From: Mycobacterium sp. ITM-2016-00316
GTDB taxonomy: Bacteria; Actinomycetota; Actinomycetes; Mycobacteriales; Mycobacteriaceae
DNA: 64,000 nucleotides
Assembly (NCBI RefSeq): GCF_002968335.2
Contig: NZ_CP134398.1
Coordinates: 248,001 to 312,000, forward strand
Direction of reading: 5' to 3'
Both the position numbers and the translations under genes were made by a program. A model generated the notes under the pieces. The model had not been told where the DNA came from and made no database searches. It worked only from the letters and a program-made list of their open reading frames with translations. The first letter of the stretch is position 1, and each line of letters starts with the position of its first letter. This document shows, one piece after another, positions 39,574-50,422 of this stretch.

Positions 39574-42135
39574 ATGCAATCAGCCAAGCACGTGGTGGTC
39601 GTCGGACACGGCATGGTCGGGCACCGCTTCGTCGAGGCGTTGCGGGCCCGCGACACCGAGGGTGCCTGGCGGATCACCGTGCTCTCCGAGGAGGCCGACG
39701 CGGCCTATGACCGGGTCGGCCTGACCGGATACACCGAGCACTGGGACCGGTCCAAGCTGGCACTGCCCGGCAATGACTATGCAGGCGACAACGGTGTCGT
39801 CCTGCATCTGGGCTTGGCGGCCCGGGATATCGACCGGGCCGCCAAGACCGTCACACTGGCCGACGGCCGGTCCCTTGATTACGACGCCCTGGTGCTGGCC
39901 ACCGGTTCCTACGCCTTCGTGCCGCCGGTGCCCGGCCGTGATCTGCCGCAGTGCCACGTCTACCGCACCCTCGACGACCTGGACGGCATCCGGGACGGCG
40001 CACTGGCTGCGGCCAAGACGAAGACACCGGTCGGCGTGGTCATCGGTGGCGGGCTGCTCGGTCTGGAAGCCGCCAATGCGCTGCGTGGCTTCGGGTTGGA
40101 CACCCACGTGCTGGAGATGTCACCGCATCTGATGGCGGCCCAGCTCGACGAGGCCGGCGGCGCCGTACTGACCCGGATGATCCGCGGCCTGGGCATCGAG
40201 GTGCACACCGGCGTGAGCACCGAGAGCATCCAGCCCGCTCAAAAGAACCAGCCGCTGCGCAAATCCCACTCCAACGACGCGGTGCGGGTGACGCTCAACG
40301 ACGGCACCAGCATCGAGGCCGGCGTCGTCATCTTCGCCGCCGGTGTGCGCCCCCGCGACGAACTGGCCCGCGACGTCGGGCTCGAGCTCGCCCAGCGCGG
40401 CGGTGTGATGACCGATCTGTCCTGCCTCACCAGCGATCCCAACATCTACGCGGTCGGCGAGGTGGCGGCCATTGAGGGCCGCTGCTACGGGCTGGTCGGC
40501 CCTGGCTACACCAGCGCCGAGGTGGTCGCCGACCGGCTGCTCGGCGGTGCGGCCGAGTTCGGTGAGGCCGATATGTCCACCAAGCTCAAACTGCTGGGTG
40601 TGGACGTGGCCAGTTTCGGTGACGCCAAGGGACATACACCCAACAGCCTGGACGTCGTGGTCAACGACCCGGTCAAGCAGACCTACGCCAAACTGGTGCT
40701 CTCCGATGACGCCAAGACACTGCTCGGCGGCATCCTGGTCGGTGACGCATCGGCCTACGGGGTGCTGCGCCCGATGGTGGCCAGCGAACTGCCCGGTGAT
40801 CCGCTCTCACTCATCGCGCCGGCCGGCACCGGTGACGGTGCCAGCGCGCTGGGTGTCGGCGCGCTACCCGATATCGCGCAGATCTGCTCATGCAACAACG
40901 TCACCAAAGGCGATCTGAAGGACGCCATCTGCGGTGGGTGCACCGATGTGCCGGGCCTGAAGAAGTGCACGCTGGCCGGCACCTCCTGCGGATCGTGCGT
41001 CCCGCTGCTCAAACAGCTACTGGAGGCCGAGGGCGTCGAGCAGTCCACGTCGCTGTGCGAGCATTTCAGCCAATCGCGCGCCGAGCTGTTCGAGATCATC
41101 AGCGCCACCGAGATCCGCACCTTCTCCGGTCTGATCGAGAAGTTCGGCACCGGAAAGGGTTGCGATATCTGCAAACCCACCGTCGCCTCGATCCTGGCCT
41201 CGACCAGCTCGGACCACGTCCTGGGCGGCGAGCAGGCCTCGCTGCAGGACTCCAACGACCATTTCCTGGCCAACATCCAGAAGAACGGCAGCTACTCGGT
41301 GGTGCCGCGGGTGCCCGGCGGCGACATCACCCCCGAGCAGTTGATCCTGATCGGTGAGATCGCACGGGATTTCGATCTCTACACCAAGATCACCGGCGGC
41401 CAGCGCATCGACATGTTCGGTGCCCGGGTCGATCAGTTGCCGGAGATCTGGCGTCGGCTGGTCGAGGGCGGCATGGAATCCGGTCAGGCCTACGGCAAAT
41501 CACTGCGCACCGTGAAGAGCTGTGTGGGCAGCGACTGGTGCCGCTACGGCCAGCAGGATTCGGTGCAGATGGCCATCAACCTGGAACTGCGCTACCGCGG
41601 ACTGCGTGCACCCCACAAGATCAAGATGGGTGTGTCGGGTTGCGCCCGCGAATGCGCGGAGGCTCGCGGCAAGGACGTCGGTGTCATCGCCACCGAAACC
41701 GGCTGGAATCTCTACGTATCCGGCAACGGTGGGATGACCCCCAAGCACGCCCAACTGCTCGCCGGTGATCTCGATGACGAGACGCTGATCCGCTATATCG
41801 ACCGCTACCTGATGTTCTACATCCGCACCGCGGACCGCTTGCAGCGCACCGCGCCGTGGCTGGACGCCCTCGAGGGCGGCCTGGACCATCTGCGCGATGT
41901 GGTCTGCAACGACTCACTCGGTCTGGCAGCCGAATTCGAAGCCGCGGTGGCCCGACACGTCGACGGTTACGCTTGCGAATGGAAGGGCGTGTTGGATGAC
42001 CCGGAGAAGCTCTCGCGCTTCGTCTCGTTCGTCAACGCCCCCGAGATCGCGGACCCGACCATCGAGTTCACCGAGTCGTTCGGCCGCAAGGTGCCGATCG
42101 GGATGCCCAAGATGCCGGCACAGGAGGCCTCATGA
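39574..42135 (+). CDS. nirB: Assimilatory nitrite reductase [NAD(P)H] large subunit
   Basis: An 853-residue enzyme that reduces nitrite to ammonium with six electrons from NAD(P)H. Order of domains: FAD/NAD pyridine-nucleotide reductase (to about 400; VVVGHGMVGHRF at the N-terminus), BFD-like [2Fe-2S] domain (CSCNNVTK...CGSC, about 430-480), then the sulfite/nitrite reductase half with siroheme-[4Fe-4S] cysteines in CVGSDWC (about 650) and CARECAEARG (about 690). Overlaps nirD by 4 bp. Rv0252 equivalent. The 135-bp upstream spacer has no operator that I can name. Confidence 0.95.
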   Translation: MQSAKHVVVVGHGMVGHRFVEALRARDTEGAWRITVLSEEADAAYDRVGLTGYTEHWDRSKLALPGNDYAGDNGVVLHLGLAARDIDRAAKTVTLADGRSLDYDALVLATGSYAFVPPVPGRDLPQCHVYRTLDDLDGIRDGALAAAKTKTPVGVVIGGGLLGLEAANALRGFGLDTHVLEMSPHLMAAQLDEAGGAVLTRMIRGLGIEVHTGVSTESIQPAQKNQPLRKSHSNDAVRVTLNDGTSIEAGVVIFAAGVRPRDELARDVGLELAQRGGVMTDLSCLTSDPNIYAVGEVAAIEGRCYGLVGPGYTSAEVVADRLLGGAAEFGEADMSTKLKLLGVDVASFGDAKGHTPNSLDVVVNDPVKQTYAKLVLSDDAKTLLGGILVGDASAYGVLRPMVASELPGDPLSLIAPAGTGDGASALGVGALPDIAQICSCNNVTKGDLKDAICGGCTDVPGLKKCTLAGTSCGSCVPLLKQLLEAEGVEQSTSLCEHFSQSRAELFEIISATEIRTFSGLIEKFGTGKGCDICKPTVASILASTSSDHVLGGEQASLQDSNDHFLANIQKNGSYSVVPRVPGGDITPEQLILIGEIARDFDLYTKITGGQRIDMFGARVDQLPEIWRRLVEGGMESGQAYGKSLRTVKSCVGSDWCRYGQQDSVQMAINLELRYRGLRAPHKIKMGVSGCARECAEARGKDVGVIATETGWNLYVSGNGGMTPKHAQLLAGDLDDETLIRYIDRYLMFYIRTADRLQRTAPWLDALEGGLDHLRDVVCNDSLGLAAEFEAAVARHVDGYACEWKGVLDDPEKLSRFVSFVNAPEIADPTIEFTESFGRKVPIGMPKMPAQEAS

Positions 42136-42503
42136 CCTTGCTCGATGATCGCAAAGAAAGTGACGCCCAGGGTAATTCGGAATGGACCTCGGCGTGCGCC
42201 TATGACCGGCTGCTGCCGTGTCGCGGTGTCGCGGTGCTGTTGCCCGGCGGTGTGCAGGTCGCGCTGTTCCGGCTCGATGACGGTGCGCTGCATGCGCTGA
42301 GCAATATCGATCCGTTTTCCGGCGCCGCCGTGCTGTCACGGGGCATCGTCGGGGACCGCGGCGGCCGCGCCTGCGTGCAGTCGCCGATCAAGAAGCAGGC
42401 GTTTTCACTGGAAGACGGTGTCTGCCTGGATGATCCGGAGACCTCGGTGCCGGTTTACCGGACCCGGGTCACGCCGGACGGTTTCGTAGAGATCGCTGGG
42501 TAG
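42132..42503 (+). CDS. nirD: Nitrite reductase [NAD(P)H] small subunit
   Basis: A 123-residue Rieske-fold subunit. The cluster ligands of true Rieske proteins are absent (NIDPFSGAAVLSRG in place of CxH), as is normal for NirD. It is translationally coupled to nirB through ATGA. Its last 35 bases are overlapped by the convergent small wHTH gene, an unusual arrangement. Confidence 0.93.
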   Translation: MTLLDDRKESDAQGNSEWTSACAYDRLLPCRGVAVLLPGGVQVALFRLDDGALHALSNIDPFSGAAVLSRGIVGDRGGRACVQSPIKKQAFSLEDGVCLDDPETSVPVYRTRVTPDGFVEIAG

Positions 42504-42732
42504 TTTCCGTCGGACCCCAGAAGGCATCCCGGCCGGGGCCCGATCGGCGCTCCACCTCATCGCGACGCTGGAGCACGGTGAGGTTGCGGTAGACGGTCTC
42601 GATCACGACCCGTGACGCGCAGTGCGCGTGCAGGTGGTCGCGTAGTTCCGAGGTGGTCATCGGGCGGTCGGCGTCCTGCAATATCGTGAGCAGCTGCGCA
42701 CGCAGCTGCTCACCTCCCCCCTGCGAAACCAT
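42469..42732 (-). CDS. Small winged-helix DNA-binding protein, convergent with nirD
   Basis: An 87-residue protein with a winged-helix pattern (MTTSELRDHLHAHCASRVVIETVYRNLTVLQRRDEVERR) resembling the DNA-binding half of Fur-type regulators, without the metal-binding dimer domain. Start is ATG at 42732. Its 3' end lies opposite the end of nirD (42469-42503). It may regulate the nir or siroheme genes, but this is only from position. Confidence 0.65.
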   Translation of the reverse strand: MVSQGGGEQLRAQLLTILQDADRPMTTSELRDHLHAHCASRVVIETVYRNLTVLQRRDEVERRSGPGRDAFWGPTETTQRSLRNRPA

Positions 42733-42783
42733 TTGTGCGATATTAGCCGAGGAACGCCGGTGTCCCCGAATCGCCAGCTCAAC

Positions 42784-43494
42784 TCAGGCGGCGCGGGGCA
42801 GGTGCGCGGCCTGCGCGCGCCGGAACCGGCTCGCGATCAGCCGGATCATGCCCGAATGGATGCCCAGCGGCTCGCTGACGATATCGGCGCCCGATGCCCG
42901 CAACCGGTCCTGGAACAGGCCGTCGGCCAGCAGGTAGGACGCGACGGCCACCCGTGCCCCGCCGGAGCGGGCCCGCGCAGCCTCGACCGCTTCGGCGACC
43001 GTCGGGGCTCCGGTGGCGGCATAGCCGAGTTCGACCCGGTCGCCGATCAGTGCGGACAGCATCGCCGCGGTCTGCCGCAGATCGGACTGCGCGCTGCGAT
43101 CCGAGGTTCCGGCCGCCGCCAGGATGACGGAATCGCCCGGGCGCCAGCCCGATTCGAAGAGCCGGTCGGCGATCACCCGGACGGTGCCCGGGCACGGGCC
43201 CAGCGGCCTGGTCACCGTGACATCGGGGTGGGCGCAGGCCTGCACATGAGCGGGCACGTCGACGCGGACGTGGTATCCCCCGGCCAGGAAGGCGGGCACC
43301 AGGACCGCGGGCCGGTGCGCGGGCAGACGGTCGAGTACCTCGGTGGGGGTCGGTCCGAGCACGTCGACGAACGCGACGTGCACCTCGCGATCGAGCACGT
43401 CGCCGACGCGGCGCGCGAGGTCCTCCACCATGGCGACGCCGCCCGGTTTGCGGGTGCCGTGGGCCACCAGCACGGCGGCGGCGCCCCGGTTCAT
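42784..43494 (-). CDS. Sirohydrochlorin chelatase (CbiX/SirB-like)
   Basis: A 236-residue chelatase of the CbiX type, which inserts iron (or cobalt) into sirohydrochlorin. The N-terminal metal-binding His is in VLVAHGTRKPGG; a second region, PAFLAGGYHVRVDVP, holds the other His. Rv0259c equivalent. It starts inside the stop of the HemD-like gene (4-bp overlap), so the two form an operon. Making siroheme next to nirBD fits the cofactor need of NirB. Confidence 0.88.
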   Translation of the reverse strand: MNRGAAAVLVAHGTRKPGGVAMVEDLARRVGDVLDREVHVAFVDVLGPTPTEVLDRLPAHRPAVLVPAFLAGGYHVRVDVPAHVQACAHPDVTVTRPLGPCPGTVRVIADRLFESGWRPGDSVILAAAGTSDRSAQSDLRQTAAMLSALIGDRVELGYAATGAPTVAEAVEAARARSGGARVAVASYLLADGLFQDRLRASGADIVSEPLGIHSGMIRLIASRFRRAQAAHLPRAA

Positions 43495-44639
43495 GCCGCA
43501 CCTGCCGGGAACTCGTCGACGGCCAGCCGATACCCGCGTTTGACGACCGTCGAGACGATGTTCTTGTCGCCCAAGGCTGTTCGTAGACGCAGTACGGCGG
43601 TCTCGACGGCATGGGTGTCGGTTCCGCTGCCCGGCAGCGCGCTCAGCAGATCGGAGCGCGACACCACCGCGCCCGGGCGGTGGGCCAGTGCCCGGATGGT
43701 CGCCATCCCGGCCGGCGGCAGCTCCTTGACCACCTCGTCGACCATCACACAGGTGCCGCGGATCTCCAGCAGGTGCCCGGCGACCCGGATCCGGCGGGAC
43801 TGCAGCAGCGGCAGCTCATCGGTGATGTGGCGGGCCAGCGCGCCGAGGCGCATGCGTTCCGGCGCCGAGGTCGGCACACCCAGCCGCACCAGCGGTCGGG
43901 CAGTGATCGGTCCGACGCACATGGCGTGCACATTGGTGCGCAGTGCGGTCAGGACGGCGGGTTCCACCTCGAGGTCGCGGGCGCGCAGCAACAGGGCCGC
44001 GACCGCCGGCGCGGAGGTGAAGCTGACCGCGTCGAAGCGTTGTTCGGCGATACCGAGGACCAGTTGGTCGAACGGTCCGTTGCGCGGTGCCGGATTCCAT
44101 CGGTACACCCGGATCGGCACCACATCGGCGCCGGCGGCCCGCAGCTCGTCCAGGAACTCCGGGAACGGGTCCCAGTCGTCGTTGGTGCCGTGCAGCTGGA
44201 CGGCGACGCGCATCCCGACGATGCCGCCCTCCAGCAGGTAGTGCAGCAGCTCGCGGGAGGACTCCGATTCCGGGGACCATTCCTCGGGCAGGCCTGCGGC
44301 GCGCAGTGCGCCGGTCGCCTTGGGTCCGCGGGAGACGATGCGGGCGTTGCCCAGCGCCGCAGTCAGTTCGTGGGCCAGCCCCCAGCCGTCGGCCGCCGCG
44401 ATCCAGCCGCGCAGCCCGATGCCGGTGGTGGCGATGACGATGTCCGGGGGAGCGGCGATCAGGGCCTCGGTGTTGATCCGCAGTTCGTCGTCGTCCGGCA
44501 GCGGCACCATGGTGATGGCGGCCGCGCTGGTCACCGCGGCGCCGCGGCGGGTCAGTAGTGCGCTCAGCTCTTCGGCTCGCCGGGCGGAGGTCACGGCGAC
44601 CCGGAACCCGGTGAGCGGAGCCCAGTCAGGTTCGGTCAT
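43491..44639 (-). CDS. Uroporphyrinogen-III synthase-like protein with C-terminal winged helix
   Basis: A 382-residue fusion: residues 1-260 follow the HemD (uroporphyrinogen-III synthase) fold (GFRVAVTSARRAEELSALL at the start), and residues 280-375 are an OmpR-type winged helix (TDTHAVETAVLRLRTALGDKNIVSTV). This is the Rv0260c architecture; it may both act in tetrapyrrole synthesis and bind DNA, controlling nitrite/nitrate genes as a GlnR-related regulator in some relatives. ATG at 44639. Confidence 0.85.
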   Translation of the reverse strand: MTEPDWAPLTGFRVAVTSARRAEELSALLTRRGAAVTSAAAITMVPLPDDDELRINTEALIAAPPDIVIATTGIGLRGWIAAADGWGLAHELTAALGNARIVSRGPKATGALRAAGLPEEWSPESESSRELLHYLLEGGIVGMRVAVQLHGTNDDWDPFPEFLDELRAAGADVVPIRVYRWNPAPRNGPFDQLVLGIAEQRFDAVSFTSAPAVAALLLRARDLEVEPAVLTALRTNVHAMCVGPITARPLVRLGVPTSAPERMRLGALARHITDELPLLQSRRIRVAGHLLEIRGTCVMVDEVVKELPPAGMATIRALAHRPGAVVSRSDLLSALPGSGTDTHAVETAVLRLRTALGDKNIVSTVVKRGYRLAVDEFPAGAA

Positions 44640-44828
44640 GTCCCCTGTGTATTCAGTGCATGTTTCTCGGGTGTTACCTGGCGATTTCGTGGCGGTGTCG
44701 CACCGGGCTGCAGTGCAGTGAGCATGAGGTCAGAGGCTAGAAGGGCAATGTTGCACAATCGCTGCTCGCGATCACCCGGCAGTGAACTTCCGCTCACCGC
44801 CGACGGCGCCGGCCTGTGAGGTGCTGGC

Positions 44829-46346
<1,518 letters not shown>

Positions 46347-46347
<1 letters not shown>

Positions 46348-47003
46348 CAGACCTCCCGGAATGCGACGGTCATGCCCGGTGTCAGCAGTGCGGGCTTCTC
46401 CCGGGTGACGTCGAACAGCACGGCGTCGGTGCGGCCGATCAGTTGCCAGCCGCCGGGGGATTCGCGGGGGTAGACGCCGCTGAACTCACCGGCCAGCCCG
46501 ACCGATCCGGCCGGTACCCGGGTGCGCGGTTCGTCGCGGCGAGGTACCTGTAGGCGGGGATCGCCGCCGACCAGATACGCGAAACCCGGTGCGAAGCCGC
46601 CGAATCCGACCCGCCACAGGGTTCCGGTGTGGACGGCGATCACCTCGGCGGTGCTCAGCCCGGTGAGCTCCGCGACCGCGTCCAGGTCGGCGCCGTCATA
46701 GGTCACCTCGATGACCGCGTCGGGTTCATCGGCCGTGCGGCCTTCGGTGACGGACTGTTCGGGGTGCAGCTTTCCGAGCCGTTGCCGGGTGGGCGCGAGG
46801 TAGCGCGGCCCGTCGAGCTTCATCAGTACGGTGCGGGAGGCGGGCACGACGTCGACAACGCCCGGCAGACCGGCCCGTGTCAGGGTGTCGGTCCAGGCCA
46901 ATACATCCGCGGTGCTGTCGAACTCGAGTAGCAGCGCCTGGTCGCCATAGTCGTGAACGGTGCCCAGTGCGCCGGGCGCCTTGATTTCCGTTGTCAGGCT
47001 CAT
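46347..47003 (-). CDS. 5-oxoprolinase subunit B (KipI/PxpB-like)
   Basis: A 218-residue allophanate hydrolase subunit 1-type protein; the family motif [25 protein letters not shown] is seen as a run of GFxPGFAYL around residue 130, with [12 protein letters not shown] after it. Rv0264c equivalent. ATG at 47003. About 10 bp upstream lies CTAC-CGCCGA-GTAA (47013-47026), a relative of the fadE5-region half-sites. Confidence 0.87.
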
Positions 47004-47077
47004 CTACCGAAGCTACCGCCGAGTAAGTTATTTCTCGAGGGGTCTGCGAGCTTTGCCAGAGGAGCCTTAAGGGCTTT

Positions 47078-47767
47078 TTACAGAACGGGCTGGTACGTCG
47101 GCTCGCGACGCTTGATCACCGCGATCACCCGGTAGGTCACCGGCAACATGACGATCTCGATGACAGTCTTGTACAGCCAGCCCAGCGCGGTGTAGACGAC
47201 GAAGTCGTGGAAGCTGGTGATCCCGATGGCGTTGGCGGCGATGGCGCAGAACACCAGGGTGTCACCGAGCTGGCCGCCGAACGTGGAGCCGATCAACCGG
47301 GCCCACAGGTGCTTCTCCTTGGTGCGCTCCTTGATCTTCACCACCAGCCAGGCATTGATGGTCTGGCCGACGAGGAAGCCGGCCAGCCCGGCCACGATCA
47401 GTTGGGTGTAGGCGTGCACGACGATCTCGAAGTGCGGCTGGTTGACGTAGAAGTCGGCGGCCGGCAGATAGATGGTCACCCAGAACGCCGCCGCGGCCAG
47501 CGCGTTCATCCCGAATCCGAGCAGGATCGCCTTGCGGGCGGCCTTGAACCCGTACACCTCGGAGAGCACGTCGCCGATCACGTAGGTGAGCGGGAAGACG
47601 ATGAAACCGCCGTCGGTGATGATCGGGCCGAACGCCACCCCCTTGGTGGCGGTGACGTTGGAGATGATCACCAGGGCGGTGAAGACGGCGACGAGCACCG
47701 GATAGTAGGCCGAACCGACTTGGGCAAACGATGGTCGCTGTTCGGGGGAGTCGGTCAGGCTGCTCAC
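47078..47767 (-). CDS. Queuosine precursor transporter (YhhQ family)
   Basis: A 229-residue membrane protein with six hydrophobic helices and the YhhQ markers VIISNVTATKG, FPLTYVIGDVLSEVYGFKAARK and LIGSTFGGQLGDTLVF. Such proteins import queuine or preQ1 for tRNA modification. GTG start at 47767 with GAGAAG upstream. No queuosine riboswitch is visible. It follows the fecB2-like gene by 12 bp and may be cotranscribed with it. Confidence 0.87.
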   Translation of the reverse strand: MSSLTDSPEQRPSFAQVGSAYYPVLVAVFTALVIISNVTATKGVAFGPIITDGGFIVFPLTYVIGDVLSEVYGFKAARKAILLGFGMNALAAAAFWVTIYLPAADFYVNQPHFEIVVHAYTQLIVAGLAGFLVGQTINAWLVVKIKERTKEKHLWARLIGSTFGGQLGDTLVFCAIAANAIGITSFHDFVVYTALGWLYKTVIEIVMLPVTYRVIAVIKRREPTYQPVL

Positions 47768-47779
47768 CCGGATATCTTC

Positions 47780-48724
47780 TCAGGCCAGGGCGGCGCTCAG
47801 CATCGGCGGCAGCTGATCGGCCACCAGCGGCAGCGACAGCGGAGAGCAGAAGGCGATCGCCGCGGCCAGGTCGCGGCCGGTGAAGACATTGCGCCCGCCC
47901 TGCTCGGCGATGATCGGGTCGCCGGTCAGTATCGCGGTCTCCGCGTCGTCGGCGGCCCAGATCAGTACATCCGCGCCGCTCAGGACCTCGGCCATCCGGT
48001 CGCGCGGCACCGTCGCGTCGACCTCGGGTATCTCGAAACCCAGCTGGGTGAGGAACTCGGTGCGCCAGCCGGCCGGGGTCGTCACCAGCCCGCCGTCGTC
48101 CAGGCTGCCCTGCAGCAGCAGCGCCCGTTTGCCCGTGAACGCGGGAGTCTCGCTGCCCAGCGTGGTGAACCGGGTGTCGACATCGGCGATGAGCTGTTGC
48201 ATCTGGTCGTGCTTGAACACCGCCGCACCGATCGCGGTGGCCTGGTCCTTCCACGGTTCGAAGAACGCGTCCTGGCCGGCTTGGGCGATGGTCGGTGCGA
48301 CGTTGGACAGCCGGGTGTAGGTGTCCCGATCGAGCCCGGCGTTGGTGGCGATGATCAGATCCGGGTTGAGTGCGGTGATGGCCTCGAAGTTGATGCCGCC
48401 GTCGAGGTTCAGCACGGCCGGCTGCGCGGTACCGAGAGCGGGGACCGCCCACGGCCACACCGCGAACGGTTGCCCGCCGAACCATTCGGTGATGGCGATC
48501 GGCACCACGCCCACGGCGAGTAGACAGTCCTGCCCGGTCAGTCCGGCGCTGATCACCCGGGTGGGCGGCGCGGGTACCTTGGTCTCGCCGAACGCGTGGT
48601 CGACGGTGACGGAGCCGTCATCGGCGATGGCGCCGGGCGGGTCCGATCTGCACGCGGTCACCGCCGCGGCGGAACCGGCGGCAAGCGCCATCAGGAAACC
48701 TCGCCGGGACCAGGTTGTCGGCAC
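47780..48724 (-). CDS. Iron-siderophore ABC transporter substrate-binding lipoprotein (FecB2-like)
   Basis: A 314-residue periplasmic binding protein of the FepB/FecB family. The N-terminus is a twin-arginine lipoprotein signal (SRRGFLMALAAGSAAAVTAC, Cys at about 25). Sequence blocks RVISAGLTGQDCLLAVGVVPIAI, EAITALNPDLIIA and GGRNVFTGRDLAAAIAFCSPLSLP match the family. Rv0265c equivalent. No permease or ATPase gene is nearby. GTG start at 48724. Confidence 0.88.
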   Translation of the reverse strand: MPTTWSRRGFLMALAAGSAAAVTACRSDPPGAIADDGSVTVDHAFGETKVPAPPTRVISAGLTGQDCLLAVGVVPIAITEWFGGQPFAVWPWAVPALGTAQPAVLNLDGGINFEAITALNPDLIIATNAGLDRDTYTRLSNVAPTIAQAGQDAFFEPWKDQATAIGAAVFKHDQMQQLIADVDTRFTTLGSETPAFTGKRALLLQGSLDDGGLVTTPAGWRTEFLTQLGFEIPEVDATVPRDRMAEVLSGADVLIWAADDAETAILTGDPIIAEQGGRNVFTGRDLAAAIAFCSPLSLPLVADQLPPMLSAALA

Positions 48725-48763
48725 GCCGTGAGCGTAACCGCTGATCGCGCCGGGGCGGCGGTG

Positions 48764-49360
48764 CTACGGCCGGCTCACGCCGCGCAGCAGCACCTGCAGG
48801 CCGAACTCGAAGGCGTCACCGGGCCGATCGGCCGCCGCGGCGCCGGTGGCCAGGGCCGCGGCCAGTTCCGGTCCGGCGCCGCCACCGTCGCCCCAGGGCG
48901 CGGCGGGTGCGGCCGCATCCAGGGCCGAGCCGAGCACGAAGCTGTCGATGAGCGTGATGATGCGCAGGGTGTCTGCGGCGGTGAAACCGGCGCCGGTGAG
49001 GGTGACGGCCAGCGCGTTGTACATCGCGACGGCCTGGTGGCTGCCGACCGGATAGGCGGTCATCAGCGGTATCAGCCGGGGGTAGCGGGCGTAGCTGCGG
49101 TAGTAGGACCGCACGATGTCGCCGACGACGTCGATCCACGGTCCGGCGAGATCGGGCAGGCGGACCTCGCTCATGGCTTTCTCGCGGAGCAGTTCGATGA
49201 TCTGCTCGCGCCCGGAGACGTGGTTGTACAGCGAGGACGGGCTGACCTTCAGGGTGCGGGCCAGTTCGGGGATGGTGAATCCGCCGGTCCGATTCACCAG
49301 ATCCATTGCGGCCGTGGCGATCAGGTCACTGGACAGGATCGCCACCTTCGGTCGTCCCAT
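48764..49360 (-). CDS. TetR-family repressor of the agmatine/putrescine operon
   Basis: A 198-residue TetR regulator with the HTH at about residues 20-55 (GGFTIPELARTLKVSPSSLYNHVSGRE) and a TetR_C-like ligand domain. ATG at 49360 (MGRPKVAIL), with GGAGAAAG upstream; the longer frame would cover the operator. It is divergent from the deiminase operon, and the perfect palindrome at 49410-49428 between the genes is its likely operator. Confidence 0.87.
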   Translation of the reverse strand: MGRPKVAILSSDLIATAAMDLVNRTGGFTIPELARTLKVSPSSLYNHVSGREQIIELLREKAMSEVRLPDLAGPWIDVVGDIVRSYYRSYARYPRLIPLMTAYPVGSHQAVAMYNALAVTLTGAGFTAADTLRIITLIDSFVLGSALDAAAPAAPWGDGGGAGPELAAALATGAAAADRPGDAFEFGLQVLLRGVSRP

Positions 49361-49409
49361 ATGACTTTCTCCTCCAGCACTTGCGGAAACGTGGGTTGGG
49401 TCACACAAT

Positions 49410-49428
49410 AAACGAATTCGATTCGTTT
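49410..49428. promoter_or_regulatory. TetR operator: AAACGAAT-TCG-ATTCGTTT
   Basis: A perfect inverted repeat with 8-bp arms and a 3-base centre, 50 bp from the TetR start and 14 bp from the start of the amidohydrolase gene. Its position overlaps the predicted leader of the plus-strand operon, as expected for repression. Confidence 0.75.
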
Positions 49429-49441
49429 TAGGAGTATGGAC

Positions 49442-50422
49442 ATGCGCACCCTGATCGCCGGAGCCGCCGCACCGCTGTCACGTTCGAACGCCTCGCAGCG
49501 TCCGCCGCTGCGGGTGGGGCTGGTCCAGCACCGCTGGCGCGCGGACGCCGCCGAACTGGCCCGGGTCCTGCGCGACGGGATCGATCGGGCCGCCGGCGAG
49601 GGCGCCACCGCGGTATTCCTGCCCGAGATCACCCTGCTGCGCTACCCCGCCGATACGCCCGCCGGGCCGAACCCGGGCGATGGCGCCGAGGATCTCACCG
49701 GTGGACCCACCTTCGCGCTGGCCGCCGAGGCCGCCCGCGCCAACAAGGTCTTCGTGCACGCCTCGCTGTACGAGAAGGCGCCTGCGGCAGACGGTTTGGG
49801 CTTCAACACCGCCATCCTGGTCTCCCCGGCGGGCGATCTGGTGGGCCGCACCCGCAAGATGCACATCCCCATCTCGGCCGGTTATTACGAGGACACCTAT
49901 TTTCGTCCGGGTCCGCCCGAGGACGCGTACCCGGTCTATGCCCCCGAGGGCCTGGGCGCCCGCATCGGCCTGCCGACCTGCTGGGACGAATGGTTCCCGG
50001 AGGTGGCCCGCAACTACTCGCTCGGCGGCGCCGAGATCGTGGTCTACCCGACCGCGATCGGATCCGAGCCGGTGTTCCCGGACTTCGACACCCAGCCACT
50101 GTGGCAGCAGGTCATCGTCGCCAACGGCATCAACAGCGGCCTGTTCATGGTGGTGCCCAACCGCACCGGCGATGAGGGTGCGCTGTCGTTCTACGGTTCG
50201 TCGTTCATCTCCGATCCGTACGGGCGGGTGCTGGTGCAGGCGCCGCGTGACGAGGAGGCGGTGCTGGTCGCCGATCTGGATCTGGATCAGCGCCGGGACT
50301 GGCTGGAGCTCTTCCCGTTCCTGCTGACCCGGCGCCCGGACAGCTATGGCGGGCTGACCGCGCCGGTGAATCCGTCCCAGCCATACGGCACCGGGCACGA
50401 CGCCACGGCGGTCGTGAAATGA
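49442..50422 (+). CDS. aguB: Carbon-nitrogen hydrolase, N-carbamoylputrescine amidase-like (AguB)
   Basis: A 326-residue nitrilase-superfamily enzyme with the Glu-Lys-Cys triad in FLPEITLL, TRKMHIP and PTCWDEWFPE, the last being typical of N-carbamoylputrescine amidases. The ATG at 49442 is chosen over 49436 because GGAG (49431-49434) is 7 bases away. It overlaps the next gene by 4 bp. With the deiminase it would convert agmatine to putrescine, CO2 and ammonia. Confidence 0.87.
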   Translation: MRTLIAGAAAPLSRSNASQRPPLRVGLVQHRWRADAAELARVLRDGIDRAAGEGATAVFLPEITLLRYPADTPAGPNPGDGAEDLTGGPTFALAAEAARANKVFVHASLYEKAPAADGLGFNTAILVSPAGDLVGRTRKMHIPISAGYYEDTYFRPGPPEDAYPVYAPEGLGARIGLPTCWDEWFPEVARNYSLGGAEIVVYPTAIGSEPVFPDFDTQPLWQQVIVANGINSGLFMVVPNRTGDEGALSFYGSSFISDPYGRVLVQAPRDEEAVLVADLDLDQRRDWLELFPFLLTRRPDSYGGLTAPVNPSQPYGTGHDATAVVK

